From Frankiaceae bacterium (lineage in GTDB: Bacteria > Actinomycetota > Actinomycetes > Frankiales > Frankiaceae), in contig JAVEDQ010000602.1 of NCBI GenBank assembly GCA_030840885.1, positions 1-5,986 of the forward strand: DNA of 5,986 nt, read 5' to 3'. The notes beneath the pieces are model-generated. The model had not been told where the DNA came from. It ran no database searches and worked only from the letters and a program-made list of their open reading frames with translations. The translations under genes and the position numbers were made by a program. Position 1 is the stretch's first letter, and every line of letters begins with the position of its first letter. Positions 1-4,442 of the stretch are shown piece after piece.

Positions 1-91
1 CGAAGCGGGGCGACGCGTAGAAGTCCGCGTCGTCGGACGAGTCCTGCCGGGCGAAGAAGTCGGACGGCCACGAACTCGGGTCGGCACTCAC
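1..91 (-). CDS. Probable class I SAM-dependent methyltransferase, N-terminal fragment
   Basis: This is the 5' end of a minus-strand gene that continues beyond base 1; only about 30 residues are visible. From the GTG at 91 the frame is open to the window edge, begins MSADPSSWPSDFFAR, and contains FFARQD, then DDADFYASPRF. Upstream in the same frame there is a stop at 131-133 and no better start. The acidic stretch followed by an FYA-x-PR motif resembles the N-terminus of a family of actinobacterial class I methyltransferases, which usually continues with LVTHIDD. That resemblance is from memory of the family and the SAM-binding domain itself is outside the window, so the product is tentative. 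The ribosome binding site is weak (GCAGG just upstream). The gene is divergent from the HNH gene and shares its intergenic region. Confidence 0.45.
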   Translation of the reverse strand, partial: MSADPSSWPSDFFARQDSSDDADFYASPRF

Positions 92-450
92 CCTGCAGCC
101 CTGCCCGCTGCGGCACGTTCTCCACGCCGGTCACGGACAGCGTCGGCGAGGACCGCCACCAGGACACATCGGCAAGCAGCCTTGATGCGGGGGGCTGCGA
201 CCGGGGGAGGCCGCTGTGACGACCGTCCGGGACCGCCCCGAGCAGTCGTCCGACCGGAGCGAGCCCCGGCCAGGTCCCGATCGTGTCGGCTGGACGGCGT
301 GCGCGGTCGCGCCTCGCTCCCGTGGGCGCCGACGCTGGACCTGCGCCTGGACTTCCGGCTCGACGGGCTCGGCGCGCTCTACGCGAATCCTCGTGCAGGT
401 CCTCCTGATCACCCCTGTGGACAACGCTGTCCTATCCACAGATTGCGTTT
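92..450. other. Divergent intergenic region with a possible degenerate small ORF
   Basis: About 360 bp lie between the minus-strand gene fragment and the promoter of the HNH gene. No recognisable gene is present. A good Shine-Dalgarno-like GGGGGAGG (203-210) sits 5 nt before a GTG at 216. The first roughly 18 codons from there all end in G or C and begin MTTVRDRPEQSSDRSEP. The third-position G/C pattern then appears to move to another plus-strand frame (about 284-388, containing LDLRLDFRLDGLGALYA) and stops near 390. This may be a decayed or frameshifted small gene, or chance in GC-rich DNA. The right end holds the inverted DnaA-like boxes annotated separately. Confidence 0.35.
415..441. promoter_or_regulatory. 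Inverted pair of DnaA-box-like sites
   Basis: A perfect 7-bp inverted repeat, CTGTGGA (415-421) and TCCACAG (435-441), is separated by 13 nt. Each arm lies in a DnaA-box-like 9-mer: TGTGGACAA at 416-424, whose complement TTGTCCACA is the form preferred in high-GC actinomycetes, and CTATCCACA at 432-440. The pair sits 24 bp upstream of the predicted -35 hexamer of the HNH gene. It could bind DnaA and link transcription to replication state, or act as another operator. DnaA binding is inferred from sequence only, and one 9-mer deviates from the consensus. Confidence 0.5.
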
Positions 451-465
451 GTGCAGCTCAGAGGG

Positions 466-494
466 TGTACAAGTCCTCACCGGGTTGGCATAAT
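466..494 (+). promoter_or_regulatory. Sigma70-type promoter of the HNH endonuclease gene
   Basis: TGTACA (466-471) matches four of six bases of the -35 consensus TTGACA. After exactly 17 bp comes CATAAT (489-494), five of six bases of TATAAT. This would place the transcription start near 501-502, on the GTG at 502, so the transcript would be leaderless, which is common in actinomycetes. The SOS box at 494-509 overlaps the end of the -10 element and the predicted start site, as expected for a LexA-repressed promoter. Confidence 0.65.
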
Positions 495-509
495 CGAACA
501 GGTGTTCGA
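494..509. promoter_or_regulatory. LexA operator (SOS box)
   Basis: TCGAACAGGTGTTCGA is a palindrome with perfect 6-bp arms (TCGAAC/GTTCGA) around 4 nt. It matches the TCGAAC-N4-GTTCGA core of actinobacterial and mycobacterial SOS boxes. It overlaps the predicted -10 element, transcription start and GTG start codon of the DUF222/HNH gene. Its right arm also encodes residues 2 and 3 (Phe-Glu). DUF222/HNH (13E12-repeat) genes are known members of the mycobacterial SOS regulon, so repression by LexA and induction by DNA damage are well supported, though not demonstrated here. Confidence 0.85.
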
Positions 510-2079
510 AGAACCGCGCAGCGACGATGCGCCCTCCGCCACAGTGTGCGACCAGCCCGGCCCCGGGGCCGCGGACGTCTTCGACCGCGCGCTCGCGGAA
601 GGGACGCCGGGGCTCGAGTCGCTGGAGCTGCTGCTCTCCGTCGACCCTTCCTCGATGCGTCGCGCGGACGGTGTCTCGGCCCTGATCGGCGCCGAGAAGG
701 CGATGCGACTGCTGGCCGCGCTGGCGCTGCAGTTCCAGGCCGTGATCGCGGGCACCCAGCCCGGGGGCAGGAAGATCGACGAGGCCCTTCATGAGGTGGC
801 CACCTCGCTGAACCTGCACCCGGCGACTGCGGCGGCGAAGGTGGCCACCGCTCGCGGGGTGGTGGGGCGACTCCCGACGACGCTGAAGCGCCTCGAGGCG
901 GGGGAGCTCTCCATGTCGCAGGTGCAGAAGATCGAGCGTGCCGTCCGCGGGCTCGACGTGACGGTGGCGCAGGCGGTCGAGGCGGACGCCGTGCCCGGGT
1001 CGGTCCGCGGGCTGGGGCGGCGGCTGGAGACGGCACTGGCCCGCCACGCCCCGGAGGCCCTCGCACGCCGCACGGAGCAGCGTCGCCGCAAGCGGGATGT
1101 GTCGTCGTGGACGGATGCCGTCGAGGGCCTCGCCGGGCTCGGCGTGCAGGGGCCGGTCGAGATGATCGCCGAGATCAAGAGCGCCATCGACCTCGACGCC
1201 CGGCTCCGCGTCGCCGGCGAGTGCCGGTCGCTGAACGTCCGCCGCTTCGACGTGCTGCGCGATTGGGCCCGCGAGCGGTTGGGTCTCGTCCCGCTGTACC
1301 GGCAGCCCGTCGACGGTCCGCAGCCCACTGACGAGCCCTCGGGCACTTCTGGTGGCAGCCAGCGACGACGGAAGCGCAAGCGTCGTCGGGGCGACCCGCA
1401 TCGGCCGGCGCACCGGCGTTGCGGCACCTGCGGCCGAGCCGGGCCGAATCGCATCCCCATCAACGTGACCGTGACGCTCGAGACCCTGCTCCGGCTGTCC
1501 GACACCGCTGGAGAGCTGGACGGCGTGCCTATCCCGGCCGACGTCGCCCGCGAGCTGGCGCACGACGGCGACTGGACGAAGTGGGTGGTGGAGCCGGGCG
1601 GCGGTCGCTTCCTGTGGGCCGGCGCGAAGACCTACCGCCCCGGTCGGAGGTTGGCCCGGCACGTCCGAGGGCGCGACGTCGCCTGCCGTGGGCCGGGGTG
1701 CACCACTCCGGCGGTCCACTGCGACCTCGACCACGTGAAGGCGTTCCACACCGAGGGCGGCGAAACCGTCGAGGAGAACCTCGCCGATCTCTGCCCGACG
1801 CATCACTGCCTGAAGCACGAGACCAACTGGAACTACGTGCTGCTGCCCGACGGGACCGCCCGCTGGACGTCACCGTGCGGACGCACCTACGACGACCCTC
1901 CCGAGCACCACGACGACGACCCGTCGCTGAACGCCTACCTGGCCGCCGACTCGGAGCGCCGCCGCCATCGCGACTCAGCCCGCAACCGTCGGATCGCCAA
2001 CAAGACGCGGAAATTGTCCAACGTGTTCGCGGTGTGGGAGACACCGCCTGCCGGTCCGCGTGATGACCTCCCCTTCTGA
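502..2079 (+). CDS. DUF222 / HNH endonuclease signature protein (13E12-repeat type), SOS-controlled
   Basis: The predicted product is a 525-residue cytoplasmic nuclease-like protein. The N-terminal two thirds (about residues 20-280) are the mostly helical DUF222 region. A very basic linker (286-297, with QRRRKRKRRR) and a second conserved block (INVTVTLETLLRLSD, then IPADVARELAHDG) follow. The HNH nuclease domain is at about 385-460: Cys395-x4-Cys400, the catalytic-type DLDH (His411), Asn426 and the CPTHH-x-LKH segment (His434, His435, His439). All key HNH residues are present, so the domain looks intact; the family's biological substrate is unknown. An upstream in-frame GTG at 451 would add 17 residues but lies before the -35 element. 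I chose GTG 502 because the promoter and SOS box place transcription start there, giving an MFEE start typical of these SOS-linked genes. Residues 300-310 carry an extra H-x3-H-x2-C-x2-C cluster that could bind zinc. The DUF1353 gene follows after 25 bp. Confidence 0.9.
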   Translation: MFEEPRSDDAPSATVCDQPGPGAADVFDRALAEGTPGLESLELLLSVDPSSMRRADGVSALIGAEKAMRLLAALALQFQAVIAGTQPGGRKIDEALHEVATSLNLHPATAAAKVATARGVVGRLPTTLKRLEAGELSMSQVQKIERAVRGLDVTVAQAVEADAVPGSVRGLGRRLETALARHAPEALARRTEQRRRKRDVSSWTDAVEGLAGLGVQGPVEMIAEIKSAIDLDARLRVAGECRSLNVRRFDVLRDWARERLGLVPLYRQPVDGPQPTDEPSGTSGGSQRRRKRKRRRGDPHRPAHRRCGTCGRAGPNRIPINVTVTLETLLRLSDTAGELDGVPIPADVARELAHDGDWTKWVVEPGGGRFLWAGAKTYRPGRRLARHVRGRDVACRGPGCTTPAVHCDLDHVKAFHTEGGETVEENLADLCPTHHCLKHETNWNYVLLPDGTARWTSPCGRTYDDPPEHHDDDPSLNAYLAADSERRRHRDSARNRRIANKTRKLSNVFAVWETPPAGPRDDLPF

Positions 2080-2104
2080 GGTTGGGCATGGAACGCTGCG
2101 AGCC

Positions 2105-2671
2105 ATGAGCGGCTTCGATCCCGACGCCGAGGTCCGGGTTCGGCAGCTCAACGATGTCGAGTGGGAAGTGCTGCATGCCTTCACCTACCGCGACACGAGC
2201 GGCGCCTACAACGTGCCGGTGGGTCAGCGCACCGACTTCGCGTCCGTGCCACGCGTGTTTATCTGGCTGCTCCCGCGCTACGGCCGGTACACGCTCTCGG
2301 CGATCCTGCACGACCACCTGTGGCGCGACCTCGTCGCCGCCGGCGAGCTCACCTACCGCGACGCCGACCGGCTGTTCCGTCAGGCGCTCGGCTCGCAGGC
2401 GGTGCCGGTGCTGCGCCGATGGCTGATGTGGGCGGCGGTGCGCTGGGCCGCACTGCGCAAGCCCGGTGGAACCGTGGGTTGGCTCCGGGACGCACCGCTC
2501 GTCCTCCTGGTCAGCCTGCTCGCCGCACCCGTCGTGCTGCCGCCGGCAGCTGTGGTCTTCGTGGCGCTCGCCGTCTTCTACCTGGCCGAGCTCGTCGTCT
2601 GGATGTCGGGCCGCCTCGTCCGCCGCAGTTCCCGGGACGTACCGCGTCCCGTCCTCAGCTGGTGGACCTGA
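2105..2671 (+). CDS. DUF1353 family protein with C-terminal membrane hairpin
   Basis: The predicted product is a 188-residue protein of unknown function. The DUF1353 signature is clear: VPVGQRTDFASVPR (37-50), WLLPRYGRYTLSAILHDHLW (54-73), then TYRDADRLFRQAL (83-95) and a basic helical segment. This family is common in phages and prophages, and its biochemical role is not known. Unusually for a phage-type copy, residues about 130-168 form one or two hydrophobic membrane segments, followed by a basic tail (RLVRRSSRD), suggesting attachment to the inner membrane. An in-frame GTG/ATG pair at 2060/2063 would overlap the upstream gene and add 14-15 residues. I prefer the ATG at 2105 because the MSGFDPD start lies closer to the domain, although its ribosome binding site is weak (GCGAG). 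The gene is co-directional with the HNH gene and possibly co-transcribed with it. Confidence 0.75.
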   Translation: MSGFDPDAEVRVRQLNDVEWEVLHAFTYRDTSGAYNVPVGQRTDFASVPRVFIWLLPRYGRYTLSAILHDHLWRDLVAAGELTYRDADRLFRQALGSQAVPVLRRWLMWAAVRWAALRKPGGTVGWLRDAPLVLLVSLLAAPVVLPPAAVVFVALAVFYLAELVVWMSGRLVRRSSRDVPRPVLSWWT

Positions 2672-2728
2672 TCGTCAGCTGATCTGTCGAAATCTCTGCC
2701 GGACGCCGCATCGACGTGCGAGGGTGCC

Positions 2729-2744
2729 CGCGTCCCACGACGCG
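2729..2744 (+). repeat. Perfect inverted repeat touching the ribosome binding site of the peptidoglycan-binding gene
   Basis: CGCGTC (2729-2734) and GACGCG (2739-2744) form a perfect 6-bp GC-rich stem with a 4-nt CCAC loop. The last base of the stem is the first base of the Shine-Dalgarno GAGGAGA (2744-2750). It could be a small RNA hairpin next to the ribosome site, an operator, or coincidence. There is no following U-tract, so it is not an intrinsic terminator. Confidence 0.4.
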
Positions 2745-2755
2745 AGGAGACGGAC

Positions 2756-3205
2756 ATGTCAGAACCCACCCTGAAGCTCGGTGCGCAGGGCTCAGCGGTC
2801 CACGACCTGCAAGAGGCGCTGACCGCCCTGGGCTACCACCCCGGGCCAGCGGACGGGTACTTCGGCGCGACCACGCAGAACGCCGTGAAGGCGTTCCAAG
2901 CCGCCGTCGGCCTCTCGCCCGACGGCATCGTCGGCCCGATCACCTGGCGCAACATCGACGAGGCCGACCAGAGCGAGCCGGTGCTGCGGCGCGGGAGCCA
3001 CGGGCTCCCCGTGCGGCGCCTGCAGTACCGGATGCAGGCCTTCGGCTATCCCCTGCCCAACGTCGACGGCCGATTCGGCCCCTGGACCGAGAGTGCGGTG
3101 CGCGACCTGCAGGCAGACCGGGGTCTCACCGTCGACGGGATCGTCGGGCGACTTACCTGGAATGTCGTCGACGCGCTCGAGAACGAGGGCCCGTACGTGA
3201 GCTGA
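2756..3205 (+). CDS. Tandem peptidoglycan-binding domain protein
   Basis: The predicted product is a 149-residue protein composed almost entirely of two PG_binding_1 repeats. Repeat 1 is about residues 6-66 (LKLGAQGSAVHDLQEAL, DGYFGATTQNAVKAFQ, GLSPDGIVGPITW). Repeat 2 is about 75-137 (LRRGSHGLPVRRLQ, DGRFGPWTESAVRDLQ, GLTVDGIVGRLTW). This three-helix fold usually targets cell-wall hydrolases or phage endolysins to peptidoglycan. No catalytic domain is present and the N-terminus has no signal peptide or membrane segment, so how it would reach the wall is unclear. The start is secure: GAGGAGA (2744-2750) lies 5 nt before ATG 2756. The gene follows the DUF1353 gene after 84 bp and ends 15 bp from the convergent cupin gene. 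Confidence 0.9.
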   Translation: MSEPTLKLGAQGSAVHDLQEALTALGYHPGPADGYFGATTQNAVKAFQAAVGLSPDGIVGPITWRNIDEADQSEPVLRRGSHGLPVRRLQYRMQAFGYPLPNVDGRFGPWTESAVRDLQADRGLTVDGIVGRLTWNVVDALENEGPYVS

Positions 3206-3220
3206 CGAACCGCCGGCCCA

Positions 3221-3667
3221 TCAGCAGAGCTGAAACTCCGCGCTGTGGTTGGACACGATGCCGAAGAGTTGCGCCGGCGTCGGCGCCCAGCCGTTGTCGC
3301 GGCTGAGCTGCCACAGCTCGCAGAACATCTCGCCCGTCTGCAGCGCCGGGCTGATCCGCCAACGGAGCACCGCACCCTCCGGGCCGGGTGACCACATCTG
3401 GTGCGCCACCCCGCGCGGGACCTCGAACTCGTCCCCCTCGCCGGCCTCAGCGGCCTCGTCGTCCCGCACGTAGCGGATGCGTCCGCTGAGCACCGTGAAG
3501 TGCTCGTCCTGCGCCGGGTGCAGATGGCGCGGCGGTGGCTTGCCGTGCGGTGGGTAGGTCGCCTCGACCTCGACGTAGCTCCCCGCCGTCGAAGCGGCGG
3601 TCGCGGTGAAGACCGTCCGCGTGCCTCTGGTCGGGTAGATCAGCTCGGTTCCGATCTCCGGGATCAC
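3221..3667 (-). CDS. Cupin domain-containing protein
   Basis: The predicted product is a 148-residue single-domain cupin (beta-barrel), probably cytoplasmic. Motif 1 is complete: HLHPAQDEHFTVLSG (48-62) supplies His48, His50 and Glu55 as metal ligands followed by the conserved Gly62. Motif 2, GDEFEVPRGVAH (78-89), supplies His89, with the usual following Asn position occupied by Ser93. The four ligands suggest a metal-binding enzyme or binding protein, but the substrate cannot be read from sequence. The start is GTG 3667, with AGGAGG (complement of 3673-3678) 5 nt upstream. A possible extended -10 lies at 3702-3710. The gene is convergent with the peptidoglycan-binding gene and lies 115 bp downstream of the membrane-protein gene on the same strand, so it is probably a separate transcription unit. 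Confidence 0.88.
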   Translation of the reverse strand: MIPEIGTELIYPTRGTRTVFTATAASTAGSYVEVEATYPPHGKPPPRHLHPAQDEHFTVLSGRIRYVRDDEAAEAGEGDEFEVPRGVAHQMWSPGPEGAVLRWRISPALQTGEMFCELWQLSRDNGWAPTPAQLFGIVSNHSAEFQLC

Positions 3668-3701
3668 GGTCGCCTCCTGTCGGTGGGAACGGTGTCGGAA
3701 C

Positions 3702-3710
3702 CTGATAGCA
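3702..3710 (-). promoter_or_regulatory. Possible extended -10 promoter element of the cupin gene
   Basis: On the minus strand TGCTATCAG has an extended -10 layout: TG, one base, then TATCAG, which matches four of six bases of TATAAT. It would start transcription near 3695, about 28 nt before the GTG at 3667 and upstream of the AGGAGG ribosome site. No convincing -35 hexamer was found at the usual distance, so this is tentative. Confidence 0.3.
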
Positions 3711-3782
3711 CGAGCCGGTCGGCGGGGCGAGCCGAACTCTGAAACCCGTCCGATCAGTTGTGCGGGACCAGCTCCGTCTCCG

Positions 3783-4442
3783 TCAGCAGCGGTAGGTGAA
3801 CGACGTCGCCGCTGCTGTTGCCTGCGGCTCGATCACCTCGATGGTGACCTGGGCGGCGTAGGTGCCCGGCCCGGTGAAGGTCCAGCGCAGGTGCACGTCC
3901 ACCGTGCTCTTGCCGTCCGGCGGACTTGTGGTGAGGACCTCGCTCGTCAGTCCGTCGTTGCGGACCCAGCGGTAGCGGACGTCCCCGGCTCGGCCGTTCG
4001 TCTGCAGGGTGGCGACGACGTCGGCGCTGCTCCCACAGCTGACGACGGCCGGAGCGCGAACGGTCACCTGCCGCACCTCGATCGGATGCGACGGCCACAG
4101 GAGCCAGAGCACGACGAGGGCCAGCGCGGTCGTCAGCAGGATGTTGAGCACTCGCCAACGTCGATCGGTCGGTGGCGACAGTGTCACCTCGTCGTCGGGG
4201 GATCGAGGCCGGCGTTGGGCCGGAACGCCTGGTCCGAAGCGCAGCCGTACCTCGGACTCAGGGTTTGTCAGCTGCCGGGGGATCGGCACGGTGGCGTCGA
4301 CCGCTCCCGAAGCACTGGTCGTGGCATGGCGGGGGACAGGAAGCACCGGGCGCGTGTCCACCAGCCGCGTCTCGACGAGCCGCGTCTCATCGCCTCCGCT
4401 CTTGCGCGAGGGATCCGAGGGTTCGTTCGGCATCCCGCTCAC
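3783..4442 (-). CDS. Single-pass membrane protein with Ig/PKD-like extracytoplasmic domain
   Basis: The predicted product is a 219-residue type II membrane protein with no exact family name that I recognise. Residues 1-97 are hydrophilic and probably cytoplasmic, residues 98-116 form a transmembrane helix (LNILLTTALALVVLWLLW) preceded by a basic cluster (DRRWR), and 117-219 are extracytoplasmic. The outer part resembles a beta-sandwich Ig/PKD-like domain seen at the end of other actinobacterial membrane proteins: Cys136, YRWVR, LRWTFTGPGTY and a terminal FTYRC (Cys219). The two cysteines could form a disulfide. The cytoplasmic tail has a threefold five-residue repeat TRLVE/TRLVD/TRPVL (20-34). 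GTG 4442 overlaps the kinase stop codon (GTGA), implying translational coupling; an ATG at 4433 is an alternative start. A role as substrate, sensor or partner of the kinase is inferred from context. Confidence 0.8.
   Translation of the reverse strand: MSGMPNEPSDPSRKSGGDETRLVETRLVDTRPVLPVPRHATTSASGAVDATVPIPRQLTNPESEVRLRFGPGVPAQRRPRSPDDEVTLSPPTDRRWRVLNILLTTALALVVLWLLWPSHPIEVRQVTVRAPAVVSCGSSADVVATLQTNGRAGDVRYRWVRNDGLTSEVLTTSPPDGKSTVDVHLRWTFTGPGTYAAQVTIEVIEPQATAAATSFTYRC
4348..4392 (-). repeat. Three-copy 15-bp tandem repeat encoding TRLVE/TRLVD/TRPVL
   Basis: AGCCGCGTCTCGACG (4363-4377) and AGCCGCGTCTCATCG (4378-4392) are near-identical tandem copies. A more diverged third copy lies at 4348-4362. 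They are in phase with the membrane-protein gene and encode its three pentapeptide repeats. Each has Thr-Arg preceded by Glu or Asp and hydrophobic residues at +2/+3. Confidence 0.75.

Noticed and set aside
451..501. GTG 451 as start of the HNH gene, giving a 542-residue protein
   Set aside because: It lies upstream of the -35 hexamer and has no ribosome site; the promoter and SOS box point to GTG 502.
216..794. 192-residue plus-strand ORF as a real gene
   Set aside because: It starts with a good ribosome site but runs about 290 bp into the HNH gene in another frame, and its coding-like signal ends well before that; only a possible small remnant is kept as a finding.
409..1818. Long minus-strand open frame opposite the HNH gene
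   Set aside because: It is antisense to an intact DUF222/HNH gene, shows no recognisable domain, and is a typical open shadow frame in high-GC DNA.
2655..2681. TCAGCTG direct repeat, 20 bp apart, after the DUF1353 gene
   Set aside because: Seven bases twice, partly inside coding sequence, with no further copies; too little to call an operator.
3221..3233. TCAGC-AGA-GCTGA hairpin at the cupin stop as a bidirectional terminator
   Set aside because: The stem is only 5 bp with a 3-nt loop and there is no T-rich tract on either side.
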